This document shows, piece after piece, positions 37,808 through 46,951 of a DNA stretch of 51,845 bases. The DNA lies in contig NZ_LDUE01000064.1 of the NCBI RefSeq assembly GCF_001038485.1, forward strand, positions 1-51,845, in the 5' to 3' direction. Position numbers and translations under genes: made by a program. The stretch is from Ornithinibacillus californiensis (GTDB taxonomy: Bacteria; Bacillota; Bacilli; Bacillales; Amphibacillaceae). Under the pieces are notes generated by a model. It saw nothing but the letters and a program-made list of their open reading frames with translations. It did not search any database and was not told the origin of the DNA. Every line of letters begins with the position of its first letter. The stretch's first letter is position 1.

Positions 37808-37883
37808 TATATCTCCACCATTCTATAAAACGCTATATCCATGATAGCAAAAAGATAGGTGAGATACTATTTAGCAATCCTTA

Positions 37884-37918
37884 AAAACAAAAAAACATGA
37901 TCTCCGTAGAAATCATGT
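37884..37918 (-). terminator. Terminator after tRNA-Asp
   Basis: On the reverse strand ACATGAT pairs with ATCATGT, followed by a run of T. It ends the two-tRNA transcript before thiL. Confidence 0.7.
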
Positions 37919-37940
37919 GTATGTATGTATGAAATTTAAG

Positions 37941-38017
37941 TGGCGGTCCGGACGGGACTCGAACCCGCGACCTCCTGCGTGACAGGCAGGCATTCTAACC
38001 AACTGAACTACCGGACC
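37941..38017 (-). tRNA. tRNA-Asp (GTC)
   Basis: A 77-base cloverleaf including encoded CCA. The acceptor begins GGTCCGG, the anticodon loop is CTGTCAC (GTC) and the T-loop is GGTTCGAGTCC. All stems pair. Confidence 0.97.
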
Positions 38018-38065
38018 ATTTGGTTGAAATTGTTTTCCAACTTGAAGTAGTGAGTTGGATTAAAT

Positions 38066-38142
<77 letters not shown>

Positions 38143-38274
38143 ATAGTAAAAAGTATTAAATTAAGCTCATGCACATTTTTGAGTGCAATCTTGTTGTTAG
38201 TGACCCCTGCATCTACTAGCTTACTCGAAGATGTTTATGCTTCGGGGTTACTCGTTGCTATAGAGACAAAATTT

Positions 38275-38303
38275 ATTATATCTAATCTAGAATCTAAATG
38301 CAA
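38275..38303 (-). promoter_or_regulatory. SigA promoter for tRNA-fMet (proximal)
   Basis: On the reverse strand TTGCAT (38298-38303), a 17-base spacer and TATAAT (38275-38280), about 130 bases before the tRNA. Confidence 0.75.
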
Positions 38304-38353
38304 GACATATACAAAATTATTTTTGTTGAATTTCTTCATCAGCAACGTTTATT

Positions 38354-38383
38354 AATATACCACTAATTGATGTAATTAGTCAA
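38354..38383 (-). promoter_or_regulatory. SigA promoter for tRNA-fMet (distal)
   Basis: On the reverse strand TTGACT (38378-38383), an 18-base spacer and TATATT (38354-38359). Confidence 0.6.
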
Positions 38384-38518
38384 TACTTTTTAGATAATTA
38401 CTCATTCTGACTACTATTTCGTTGTGGACCCGGGGCCAAGCTAGGCTTCTTAACTTACCATTGTATCTCCTTATGAATATATTATAGAGCACATCACGTA
38501 ATAGATGGAGGGACAAAT

Positions 38519-39517
38519 GTGAGTGAGGAAACAAGAAGAGAAAGTCTTCATGATAAAAGAGTGATATTTGTTAAAACAGGGGTTCAAGGTCCATATCCCC
38601 CATTAGAAGAAGCTATTATTAGTAGCTTATCAGAGTATGTAACTGTAAAAGTCTGTCATCCAATAGATGACCTTGTTACCATTGCTTCACAGTTTAAGCC
38701 ACATATGGTATTAGCACTTCACGGACTTTTTCTACATCACCATAAGATGAGAGAAATCCAAAAATCAGGAATTCCAATTGCAATCTGGATTACAGATGAT
38801 CCTTATTATACTGACGTAACAAAAGACTTTGTTTACTTTGATCATATTTTTACAGTTGAATTATCTTGTGTGGACTTTTATAAAAATTTGGGTCACACAT
38901 CAGTTACGTATTTACCTTTAGGTTGTCGAAAAGAAATATTTCGTCCATTACCTGTACCTAAGGAGGATGAAATTGATATTTGTTTTGTTGGGTCTGCCTT
39001 TCAAAATCGTGTAGATCTAATTGATGGGATTGCAGATTATTTATTAGATAAAAATGTTATGATAGTTGGTCAATGGTGGGAACGCCTCAATAATTATAAC
39101 AAGTTGAAAAGTAAGATTCACAATGAGTGGCAAACACCAGAAAGTACTGCCTATTACTACAATCGTGCAAAAATCGTCTTAAACATTCATCGCCTAGCAG
39201 TTTATGAGCATCCTGAAGCCAGTCAATCTAACAGCTTAAGTATCCCAGCATTGTCCATGAACAATCGTACGTTTGAAATTAATGGTTGCAAAACACTTCA
39301 GATTTCTGACTTTAGGGCAGACATCAATAACCATTATGAAAATGGGAAGGAGATTGTAACATTCTCAACCAGTGAGGAACTAATCAACAATATAGAGTAT
39401 TATCTACAAAATGAAGAAGAACGATATCGTATTGCGAGAAGTGGATTTATAAAAACGTTAACCCACCATACGTATCAACATCGTGTTAAAAAACTATTAA
39501 ATACGATATTTGATTAA
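38519..39517 (+). CDS. CgeB-like glycosyltransferase, copy 1
   Basis: A 332-aa GT-B-type protein. The N-half has FVKTGVQGPYPPLEEAI and PIAIWITDDPYYTD; the C-half has DICFVGSAF, the YYNRAKIVLN segment and RTFEINGCKTLQISDF. This pattern is that of CgeB/YkvP-like proteins, which in B. subtilis are linked to the spore crust. The start is a GTG with GGAGGG six bases upstream. It is followed by a closely similar paralogue, likely transferring sugars to a spore-surface acceptor. Confidence 0.8.
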   Translation: MSEETRRESLHDKRVIFVKTGVQGPYPPLEEAIISSLSEYVTVKVCHPIDDLVTIASQFKPHMVLALHGLFLHHHKMREIQKSGIPIAIWITDDPYYTDVTKDFVYFDHIFTVELSCVDFYKNLGHTSVTYLPLGCRKEIFRPLPVPKEDEIDICFVGSAFQNRVDLIDGIADYLLDKNVMIVGQWWERLNNYNKLKSKIHNEWQTPESTAYYYNRAKIVLNIHRLAVYEHPEASQSNSLSIPALSMNNRTFEINGCKTLQISDFRADINNHYENGKEIVTFSTSEELINNIEYYLQNEEERYRIARSGFIKTLTHHTYQHRVKKLLNTIFD

Positions 39518-39575
39518 TAATTCTCAAGACCGTTCATCCTCTTTCCACAATAAATTATTTTAGGAGGATATGTAA

Positions 39576-40607
39576 GTGATTAACAATTATAGTAGAGAAT
39601 TTATTTCAATGAATAAAGAGCAATATAAAGATAAAAAAGTTATCTTTATAACATCAGGTGTTGGTGGTCCTTATCCACCTTTAGAAGAAGGAATAGTCAA
39701 CAGCCTTACGAAATTTGTACAATTAAAGGTTTGTCATCCCTCTCAGGATTTAGTAGTTGAGACGAAAATGTATAAACCTGATATCGTCTTAGTATTTCAA
39801 GAGTTTTTTATCAATCATTCCCAAATGAAAGAAATTAAACAATTAGGTACTCCTATCGCTATTTGGACTACTGACGATCCCTACTATACGGATGCAACAA
39901 AGGAATTCGGATATTTCGATTATGTTTTTACCGTGGAATTAGCTTGTGTGGATTTTTACAGGAAGTTAGGCTGTCCAAATTCAATTAATTTACCATTAGG
40001 TTGCTTTACTAATATCTTCTATCCACAAACTGTAAAAAAGGAGGAAGAAGTAGATATTTGTTTTGTCGGATCCGGATTTCCAAATCGGTTAGAGATTTTT
40101 GATAAAATGGCAGATTACTTAAAGGATAAAAATGTCATTATTACGGGACAATGGTGGGAGAGTCTAAAAAACTACGATTTATTAAAAAGTAAAATTGACC
40201 ACAAAAACTACTGGATACCACCTCAAGAGACTGCCTATTACTACAATAGGGCAAAAATCGTTCTCAATTTCCATCGATTACCATCCTATGATTATCCCAT
40301 TGAGGGGCAGTCCAATAGTGAAAACATACCCGCACTTTCTGTAAATAATCGCACCTTTGAAATAAATGGCTGCAAAACATTACAAATCACCGATTTACGA
40401 GAAGATTTAAAGAATCAATATGAGATTGGAAAAGAAATAGAGACCTTTTCTTCTACACAGGAGTTAATCTACAAAATAGAATACTATCTAAATAACGAAA
40501 AAGAACGAGCAGCAATCGCAGAAAATGGTTATCAAAGAACGATAGATTATCATTTATACGAAAATAGGGTTTATAAACTATTAGATACTGTATTTCGAGT
40601 TTCTTAA
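39576..40607 (+). CDS. CgeB-like glycosyltransferase, copy 2
   Basis: A 343-aa paralogue of the preceding product. It shares the VGGPYPPLEEG, TTDDPYYTD, DICFVGSGF, YYNRAKIVLNFHR and RTFEINGCKTLQI blocks, which indicates tandem duplication. The start is a GTG with AGGAGG upstream. The two copies may use different sugar donors or acceptors, but the sequence does not tell which. Confidence 0.8.
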   Translation: MINNYSREFISMNKEQYKDKKVIFITSGVGGPYPPLEEGIVNSLTKFVQLKVCHPSQDLVVETKMYKPDIVLVFQEFFINHSQMKEIKQLGTPIAIWTTDDPYYTDATKEFGYFDYVFTVELACVDFYRKLGCPNSINLPLGCFTNIFYPQTVKKEEEVDICFVGSGFPNRLEIFDKMADYLKDKNVIITGQWWESLKNYDLLKSKIDHKNYWIPPQETAYYYNRAKIVLNFHRLPSYDYPIEGQSNSENIPALSVNNRTFEINGCKTLQITDLREDLKNQYEIGKEIETFSSTQELIYKIEYYLNNEKERAAIAENGYQRTIDYHLYENRVYKLLDTVFRVS

Positions 40608-40681
40608 GCTAGGTAACCGCCAATTTTATTGCGCTCTTGCCTCTACAGCTTCACTTACCCACTCATTTTACTGCACCCTAC

Positions 40682-40690
40682 CATATACTA
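40682..40690 (+). promoter_or_regulatory. Sporulation-type -10 (CATANNNTA) before rmlA
   Basis: CATATACTA lies 46 bases before the rmlA start and matches the SigK/SigE -10. No well-spaced AC -35 was found, so this is a -10 match only. Confidence 0.4.
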
Positions 40691-40735
40691 ACCTAGAAAT
40701 GATACTTTACCCTAGTTTTAATTGGAGGATTACAA

Positions 40736-41620
40736 ATGAAAGGAATAATATTGGCAGGTGGAAGTGGCACAAGACTTTCCCCATTAACACAGGCTATATC
40801 CAAACAATTATTACCAATTTATGATAAACCAATGATATATTACCCACTCTCAACACTAATGCTAGCAGGGATAAAAGAAATTCTAGTTATATCCACCCCC
40901 TTCGATCTACCAAATTATAAAAGATTGCTAGGTGATGGTTCTAACCTTGGTATTTCCATTCACTACGAAGCCCAAGAACAACCAAACGGAATAGCACAAG
41001 CGTTTATCATTGGAGAGGAATTTATTGGTGATAGCGATGTTGCTCTCATTCTAGGTGATAATATCTTCTACGGTCATGAGCTTGAAAATCTATTAATATC
41101 AGCAAAGAATAATCACCAAGGAGCAACAATCTTTGGTTATTATGTAAAAGACCCAGAGCGCTTCGGTGTTGTTGATTTTTCTAAGAATGGTAATGTGACT
41201 TCAATTGAGGAAAAACCAAAGAATCCAAAATCTAATTACGCAGTGACTGGGTTATATTTTTACAACAACCAAGTAGTAGACATTGCTAAAAGCATAACAC
41301 CGTCTGCCAGAGGAGAACTGGAGATTACGGATGTTAATAAAGTATACCTTAATCAAGGGGAATTAAAGATTAGACTTCTAGGAAAGGGGTTCTCTTGGAT
41401 CGATACTGGGACCCACCAATCCTTACTCAGAGCTTCACAATATATTAATACGATTGAAGAAAACCATATGATAAAAGTTGGTTCAGTAGAAGAGATAGCC
41501 TTTAAAAAAGGGTATATATCGAGGAAACAATTAACTGAGTTAGCAAGACCATTAAGCAAAAACGACTATGGAAAATATTTAATGGAGCTTGCGAATGGTT
41601 CAAAAAGAGGTGAAATATGA
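40736..41620 (+). CDS. rmlA: Glucose-1-phosphate thymidylyltransferase RmlA
   Basis: A 294-aa nucleotidyltransferase with [14 protein letters not shown], then [10 protein letters not shown], and the dTDP-sugar family's GDNIFYG. It makes dTDP-glucose from dTTP and glucose-1-phosphate, the first step of dTDP-L-rhamnose synthesis. GGAGG precedes the ATG. It overlaps rmlC by four bases (ATGA). Confidence 0.96.
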   Translation: MKGIILAGGSGTRLSPLTQAISKQLLPIYDKPMIYYPLSTLMLAGIKEILVISTPFDLPNYKRLLGDGSNLGISIHYEAQEQPNGIAQAFIIGEEFIGDSDVALILGDNIFYGHELENLLISAKNNHQGATIFGYYVKDPERFGVVDFSKNGNVTSIEEKPKNPKSNYAVTGLYFYNNQVVDIAKSITPSARGELEITDVNKVYLNQGELKIRLLGKGFSWIDTGTHQSLLRASQYINTIEENHMIKVGSVEEIAFKKGYISRKQLTELARPLSKNDYGKYLMELANGSKRGEI

Positions 41621-42162
41621 AAATTATTCATACGAAGCTCCAAGGTGTCTATATCTTGGAGCCACTAGTTTATGAGGATCATAGAGGTTTCTTTATGGAG
41701 AGTTATAATAAGCAATCATTAGAAAAGTCAGGTCTAGAGTATAACTTCGTTCAAGATAATCATTCATTATCTACGGAGGCTAGTGTTATACGGGGGTTAC
41801 ACTACCAATTAAATCCGAAAGCCCAATCAAAATTAGTTCGAGTAGGTAGTGGGGTTATTTGGGATGTGGTTGTAGACATTCGACCTGAATCGAACACATT
41901 TGCACAGTGGTTTGGGATTATTTTAAGCGAAAAAAACAAACGCCAAGTAATTGTTCCAAAAGGATTCGCTCATGGATTCTGTACCCTAGTACCAGATACA
42001 AGTGTCCTATATAAAGTCGACGAATATTATGATCCTGACTTAGAGCGAGGAATCTTATGGAATGATCCGCAATTAAATATAGATTGGCCTGTTTCGAACC
42101 CCATCTTATCTGAAAAAGATAGTAACCTTCCTCTACTAAAGCATGCTGAAAATAATTTTTAA
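41617..42162 (+). CDS. rmlC: dTDP-4-dehydrorhamnose 3,5-epimerase RmlC
   Basis: A 181-aa cupin epimerase with the catalytic HxxxE-type region (RGLHYQ) and GFAHGFC. It converts dTDP-4-keto-6-deoxyglucose to the 4-keto-rhamnose form. The start overlaps the rmlA stop. Confidence 0.95.
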   Translation: MKIIHTKLQGVYILEPLVYEDHRGFFMESYNKQSLEKSGLEYNFVQDNHSLSTEASVIRGLHYQLNPKAQSKLVRVGSGVIWDVVVDIRPESNTFAQWFGIILSEKNKRQVIVPKGFAHGFCTLVPDTSVLYKVDEYYDPDLERGILWNDPQLNIDWPVSNPILSEKDSNLPLLKHAENNF

Positions 42163-42178
42163 TAAAGGAGTATGAAAA

Positions 42179-43153
42179 ATGAAGCTTCTTGTTACCGGTG
42201 GTGCCGGTTTTATTGGAAGTAATTTTATTCATTACTATTTAAATGAACACCCTAACTCCCACATAATAAACTACGATCAATTAACATATGCAGGGAATCT
42301 AGAGAACTTAGCACCACTTATGAACAACCTCAATTACTCATTTATCAAAGGGGACATTACTAATTATGAACTCCTTCATCATATAGTGAATACTTATCAA
42401 GTAGATGTCATTGTAAATTTTGCTGCAGAGTCCCATGTCGATAGAAGTATAGTAGAATCTACCAAATTTACGCATACAAATATCCAAGGAACACAAACCC
42501 TTTTAGAAGTAGCGAAAAATAATCACATCAAGAAGTTTATCCAGATATCAACTGATGAAGTTTATGGTTCACTTGGAGATGATGGTTACTTCACTGAAGA
42601 AACTCCTCTAGCTCCCAACAGTCCCTATTCTGCAAGTAAAGCTGCTGCAGACCTCCTTGTTAGATCCTATCGAGAAACATATGGGATGAATATTAATATA
42701 ACTAGATGTTCTAATAATTACGGTCCATACCAATTCCCAGAAAAGTTAATTCCCCTAATGATTACAAACGCATTAGATGGTCAGAAACTGCCTGTATATG
42801 GTGATGGGAAAAACATTAGAGATTGGCTACACGTAAAGGATCATTGCTCAGCAATTGACTTAGTGATTGAAAAAGGAGTTTCCGGTGAGGTTTATAATAT
42901 CGGTGGAAATAATGAGTATACAAATATAGAAATTGTAGAAAAAATAGTAGATTATTTATCCGCTCCAAAAGAATTAATCACTTTTGTTGAGGACCGATTA
43001 GGACATGATTATCGTTACGCGATTGATTCTACGAAAATAAAAAATGAACTAGGTTGGGAGCCTACCTATTCCTTTGAGGATGGAATACGTGAAACCATTG
43101 AATGGTATTTAACGCATCAAGATTGGTGGAAAAAGCTTAAGAACTACACGTAA
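42179..43153 (+). CDS. rmlB: dTDP-glucose 4,6-dehydratase RmlB
   Basis: A 324-aa short-chain dehydrogenase with TGGAGFIGSNF, NFAAESHVDRS, the TDEVYG of this subfamily and YSASKAAAD (YxxxK). It follows rmlC by 16 bases with AAAGGAG upstream. Confidence 0.96.
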   Translation: MKLLVTGGAGFIGSNFIHYYLNEHPNSHIINYDQLTYAGNLENLAPLMNNLNYSFIKGDITNYELLHHIVNTYQVDVIVNFAAESHVDRSIVESTKFTHTNIQGTQTLLEVAKNNHIKKFIQISTDEVYGSLGDDGYFTEETPLAPNSPYSASKAAADLLVRSYRETYGMNINITRCSNNYGPYQFPEKLIPLMITNALDGQKLPVYGDGKNIRDWLHVKDHCSAIDLVIEKGVSGEVYNIGGNNEYTNIEIVEKIVDYLSAPKELITFVEDRLGHDYRYAIDSTKIKNELGWEPTYSFEDGIRETIEWYLTHQDWWKKLKNYT

Positions 43154-43163
43154 GAGGGTGTTT

Positions 43164-44009
43164 ATGATTACGAAAGTATTAGTAACCGGCGCAAAAGGTC
43201 AATTGGGAATGGACTTGGTGTCGGCTTTGAACCAGGCTGACTATCGAGTCTATGGGATTGGAAAAAGACAGTTAGATGTTACAGATTTTGAACAAATAAT
43301 GAGTCAGGTATCAAAAATTAAGCCAGATATTATTATCCATTGTGCTGCTTATACCAATGTCAATCAAGCAGAACAACATAAGGATACAGCTTTCCTCATT
43401 AACGGTATTGGAACACGTAATATAGCAATTGCAGCAGAAAGTATAGAAGCTAAACTCATTTATATTAGTACGGATTATGTATTCGATGGGGCGGATAATG
43501 AACCTTACCATGAATTTTCCCAAGTTAATCCATTAAATGTATATGGCCAATCCAAATTAGCCGGAGAGCAATTTGTTCGGGATTTTCATTCTAAATATTA
43601 TATCATCCGAACCTCGTGGGTATTTGGTGTTAATGGTGAAAATTTCATTAAAAAAATGCTACATCTCTCCGAACAAAATACAGAACTCACCGTCGTTAAT
43701 GACCAAACCGGATGTCCAACCTACACAGTGGATCTTGCTAGGGCTATCATGCAGATTATGGAAACAAATCGCTATGGAATCTATCACGTTTCCAATTCTG
43801 GAAGTTGCACTTGGTATGAGTTGACATTAGAGCTATTTCGATTAACAAATACAAGTGTAAAACTTATTCCCTGTATGACAGAAGAATTTCCAAGTCCCGC
43901 TAAACGTCCCATCTACTCTGTATTTGATCATATGGCACTACGTCTGAATGGATTTGATACGTTACCACATTGGAAGGATGCACTAGATCGTTTCGTAAAA
44001 CAATTATAA
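43164..44009 (+). CDS. rmlD: dTDP-4-dehydrorhamnose reductase RmlD
   Basis: A 281-aa reductase with TGAKGQLGMDL, YISTDYVFDG and YGQSKLAGE (YxxxK). It finishes dTDP-L-rhamnose. I start at the ATG at 43164 with AGAGGG upstream; an in-frame GTG at 43158 is possible. It completes the order A-C-B-D. Confidence 0.95.
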   Translation: MITKVLVTGAKGQLGMDLVSALNQADYRVYGIGKRQLDVTDFEQIMSQVSKIKPDIIIHCAAYTNVNQAEQHKDTAFLINGIGTRNIAIAAESIEAKLIYISTDYVFDGADNEPYHEFSQVNPLNVYGQSKLAGEQFVRDFHSKYYIIRTSWVFGVNGENFIKKMLHLSEQNTELTVVNDQTGCPTYTVDLARAIMQIMETNRYGIYHVSNSGSCTWYELTLELFRLTNTSVKLIPCMTEEFPSPAKRPIYSVFDHMALRLNGFDTLPHWKDALDRFVKQL

Positions 44010-44023
44010 TGAATACAAATGAC

Positions 44024-44059
44024 AAAAACTAAGCACTTAAATACAAGTGCTTAGTTTTT
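44024..44059. terminator. Terminator after rmlD
   Basis: AAAAACTAAGCACTT pairs with AAGTGCTTAGTTTTT; it ends the rml operon. Confidence 0.85.
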
Positions 44060-44064
44060 CCATG

Positions 44065-44099
44065 AAAAAATACCTCTTCATCTGTGACAAAGAGGTATT
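44065..44099 (-). terminator. Terminator of the Ser-Thr stalk protein gene
   Basis: On the reverse strand AATACCTCTT pairs with AAGAGGTATT, then a run of six T. Confidence 0.85.
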
Positions 44100-44106
44100 G
44101 GTTAGG

Positions 44107-45435
44107 TTAACCGATTGTATCAGATTTTCTAATACAAACTTTGATAATATCTTTTTCTACTAATCTCCAAAATACGCTACCTGAACTTGGTCTTGAACCA
44201 CGGTTCATTAGTCTTGGAGTACCTTCACATAGAACATCATATCCTATAACTTCGAATTCATCACCTTCATTAGCATCTTCTCTTTCAATAACACATTGGA
44301 AGGCGCGTTGGTCTTCAATAGTTTTTGGTACTTTACTACCATCGTCCATAACTGCCGTATAGTGAATCTTTTTCTTTAACACACCACATACAATTACTTT
44401 TTCTGGACAAACATCTTCAATCACTGGTTCATCTAAAAATACTTCTGTGCTAACATTCTCTACATCAGCTAATGCTGGAGGTACAAGCTGCGTTTTAAAT
44501 TCTATAACGTGTTGGCAGCAGGTAATTAGATTTGCGATAGGGCACACGATAGGTGCTGCGGTAGTTGTTGAAGAAGTAGAAGTAGTGCTGGTAGTTGTAG
44601 AAGTTGATGTTGATGTTGATGTCGATGTTGACGTTGAAGTCGATGTCGATGTTGATGTCGACGTTGATGTTGACGTTGACGTTGAAGTCGATGTTGATGT
44701 TGATGTTGATGTTGAAGTCGATGTTGATGTCGACGTTGATGTTGAAGTTGACGTTGAAGTCGATGTTGATGTTGATGTTGATGTTGATGTTGATGTTGAT
44801 GTTGACGTTGAAGTCGATGTTGATGTCGACGTTGATGTTGAAGTTGACGTTGAAGTCGATGTTGATGTCGACGTTGATGTTGAAGTTGACGTTGAAGTCG
44901 ATGTTGATGTCGATGTTGATGTTGATGTTGATGTTGATGTCGACGTTGATGTTGATGTCGATGTTGATGTTGTTGTAGCAGGTGGCGTACAAGATGGTCC
45001 TGGTATTTGGTTAGGGCCCGTTACAGAGCCTTGACCTGCTTGACCGCTTACGAATACACATCCTAAAAATAATGGAACATCTGTATCAATTGTTATACAA
45101 AAGGTAATTGGGAAATCTAACTCTTCATCTTCCAATTCAATATCTGTAAACATAAGACCAGGTATCTCGTTAGGCTGAGGATTTCGTGAAACTTCACAGG
45201 TCACTGGTCCTTCATCAGATCGTGTACAGTCAAGGTCTTCGTCATCAAGTGAATCAAGTACAGTATCTGGACAATCCAACCCAATAGTAAAGTGACTAAG
45301 ACCTTGAGGGTTTCCCACTGGTTCCACATCATAGCAAAACCTATTCATAGATGGGTCGGACGCTCCAGCATTATAAGTTATTTGCCAACCATTGCTTCCT
45401 TGTGTGGCAAGAAAGACCGAACTTGGACATACCAT
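44107..45435 (-). CDS. Mucin-like spore-surface protein with Ser-Thr stalk and SPOCS domain
   Basis: A 442-aa protein from the ATG at 45435 (AAAGGAG upstream; an in-frame GTG at 45447 overlaps that signal). Residues 1-150 form a Cys-rich domain (CPSSVFLA, CYDVEP, LDCPDT) that I cannot name. Residues about 154-296 are an almost pure Ser-Thr dipeptide stalk, a strong candidate for heavy O-glycosylation. Residues about 297-442 match DUF3794/SPOCS (PEKVIVCGVLKKKIHYTAV), found in spore-coat morphogenetic proteins. No signal peptide is visible, as expected for a coat protein made in the mother cell. It is flanked by rhamnose, glycosyltransferase and CDP-sugar genes. The SPOCS domain should anchor it to the coat and the stalk should carry the glycan. 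The role is inferred. Confidence 0.75.
   Translation of the reverse strand: MVCPSSVFLATQGSNGWQITYNAGASDPSMNRFCYDVEPVGNPQGLSHFTIGLDCPDTVLDSLDDEDLDCTRSDEGPVTCEVSRNPQPNEIPGLMFTDIELEDEELDFPITFCITIDTDVPLFLGCVFVSGQAGQGSVTGPNQIPGPSCTPPATTTSTSTSTSTSTSTSTSTSTSTSTSTSTSTSTSTSTSTSTSTSTSTSTSTSTSTSTSTSTSTSTSTSTSTSTSTSTSTSTSTSTSTSTSTSTSTSTSTSTSTSTSTSTSTSTSTSTSTSTSTSTSTTTSTTSTSSTTTAAPIVCPIANLITCCQHVIEFKTQLVPPALADVENVSTEVFLDEPVIEDVCPEKVIVCGVLKKKIHYTAVMDDGSKVPKTIEDQRAFQCVIEREDANEGDEFEVIGYDVLCEGTPRLMNRGSRPSSGSVFWRLVEKDIIKVCIRKSDTIG
44598..44973. repeat. Hexanucleotide coding repeat (Ser-Thr stalk)
   Basis: About 376 bases of imperfect GATGTT/GACGTT/GAAGTT/GATGTC hexamers on the forward strand encode (Ser-Thr)n on the reverse strand. 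Changes in copy number would stay in frame and alter the stalk length. Confidence 0.9.
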
Positions 45436-45550
45436 ATATATTATCACTCCTTTATGATTTATTCTCTATCATTGTATTAATAGAAAACTTAGGTGTTTGG
45501 ACAGATTACACGGTAGACCAGTCTATTTGTAAAATTATAGTGTGCAATCT

Positions 45551-46753
45551 TTAAATAACTTCAACTTTCCCATCCACCACGTTCTTCATTTGCATATTTA
45601 CAAAATCATTATCCACATGAACAAAATAGTTAAATCCAGTTAAAAACCTAAGAACATCAATTGGAGGAATCTCATTAAATAAATAGTGGATATTCGGTTG
45701 GTTACCAAATATATTAATTGCTTCATTGGCAATGTCCTGACTATAATAATATAATTCTGGAATCCACAGATAAAGCTGGCAATCTTCAGCCAATAACTTA
45801 TCCCTTAGTTCTACTAACCGATTTTTCCACAAAGAACGTTCATTGTTCCAATCTGCTACTAAGACATATGATTTCTCTGAGGTATCTCTTGTTTCCTCCT
45901 CAAAAGGATAATTGAAATGTTCCTTCTTTACAGGGAAATAGTGTTGTTCTTTCCTATAGGCAATACCATCAACAAGCTTTCTCCGATCAAATCCAGAAAC
46001 AACATCCCATTTCTTTGCGAATTTCTCTCCATTAGCATGTATGGCTGCAGCTACATTTTCTGAATGCTGATGAAACGTTACATTTCCTATATGATCAACG
46101 AATGATGCTCCGACAATTGCAATCTTATATCCAGCAATACATGTACGCAATGACCAATCATCATCATCAAAGAATCCAAACCCAAACCAAAAATCATTTC
46201 CTCCTATTGCCTGAAATAATTCTCGTTTTATCGTTACACATGCCCCTATTACTCTTTCTGTAAAAACAATCTTGTTCTTATTTTCCTCCATAAATTCCTT
46301 CGAAAACTTCTTCATTTCTTCGACTGATTGAAATCTAACGCCTACATTCGCTTCTCCAGAGGCATACGATAAATGTGGTACAGCAGCACCTATAGCAGGG
46401 TCACTTTCTAATGTAGCTACTATTCCATCGAACCAGTCTTCAGGGAAAATTAAATCATTGTTTAATATAGTAATAATCCCCCCTCGACATTTTGAAAAAC
46501 CTAGATTCAAAGCCATTAAAAATCCCTTATTCTTCTCTAAGTGAACTGGAACAATTTCCATATCACTTTTCAATTCATCCTTCAAATTCATTAGTTCTAC
46601 TTTCGTTTCATCTTCTGATCCATTATTGATAACAATTAATTCAATCCCCTTCTCTTTATGGGAGTTACTAAGTGATTGATTTAATGTGGTAATTGCTTGT
46701 TTCGTAAGATTCCACTGATTATGACAGAGTAGAACAAAGCTATAATATGGCAT
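45551..46753 (-). CDS. Family 2 glycosyltransferase with C-terminal extension
   Basis: A 400-aa protein. The N-terminal GT-A domain has SFVLLCHNQWNLT, then LIVINNGSED, NKGFLMALNLG and NND near residue 100 as the metal-binding DXD equivalent. FFDDDDWSLR fits the acceptor-site acidic region. The last about 150 residues are a separate unrecognised domain. It lies upstream of the stalk gene on the same strand (gap about 115 bases), so it may glycosylate that protein. AGAGAGGAAGG precedes the ATG. Confidence 0.85.
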   Translation of the reverse strand: MPYYSFVLLCHNQWNLTKQAITTLNQSLSNSHKEKGIELIVINNGSEDETKVELMNLKDELKSDMEIVPVHLEKNKGFLMALNLGFSKCRGGIITILNNDLIFPEDWFDGIVATLESDPAIGAAVPHLSYASGEANVGVRFQSVEEMKKFSKEFMEENKNKIVFTERVIGACVTIKRELFQAIGGNDFWFGFGFFDDDDWSLRTCIAGYKIAIVGASFVDHIGNVTFHQHSENVAAAIHANGEKFAKKWDVVSGFDRRKLVDGIAYRKEQHYFPVKKEHFNYPFEEETRDTSEKSYVLVADWNNERSLWKNRLVELRDKLLAEDCQLYLWIPELYYYSQDIANEAINIFGNQPNIHYLFNEIPPIDVLRFLTGFNYFVHVDNDFVNMQMKNVVDGKVEVI

Positions 46754-46787
46754 TCTATTACCTTCCTCTCTAAGTAACTGTATTAAT

Positions 46788-46796
46788 TAATATATG
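46788..46796 (-). promoter_or_regulatory. Sporulation-type -10 before the GT2 gene
   Basis: On the reverse strand CATATATTA matches CATANNNTA 35 bases before the start. No AC -35 at the usual distance was found. Confidence 0.35.
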
Positions 46797-46883
46797 TAAC
46801 CCAAACTTCTTTGGAAAGGCGTTTATATCAAGTACATCATTTTTTCTTCCTTACAAATGTCCGTTATTAATTCAATCGCACAT

Positions 46884-46911
46884 ACATAACACCTAGCCTT
46901 CACATACGTTA
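46884..46911 (+). promoter_or_regulatory. SigK-type promoter before rfbF
   Basis: ACA (46884-46886), a 16-base spacer and CATACGTTA (46903-46911) match the SigK consensus, 40 bases before the start. SigE cannot be ruled out. Confidence 0.5.
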
Positions 46912-46951
46912 TAGGAAAAAGTGTGTATTAAGTCTAAAAAGAGGTGTATCT

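Larger units (their letters stand above)
38143..38518. other. Divergent region with two tRNA promoters
   Basis: No protein gene is seen. It holds two SigA-type promoters reading toward the tRNAs. The promoter of the first glycan gene on the other strand is not obvious. Confidence 0.7.

Noticed and set aside
44598-44973. CRISPR-like repeat array
   Set aside because: The repeats are contiguous six-base units without spacers and lie in a coding frame.
44447-45034. Long open frame opposite the Ser-Thr stalk gene (Asp-Val repeats)
   Set aside because: It is the complement of the hexamer tract; it has no ribosome binding site or recognisable domain.
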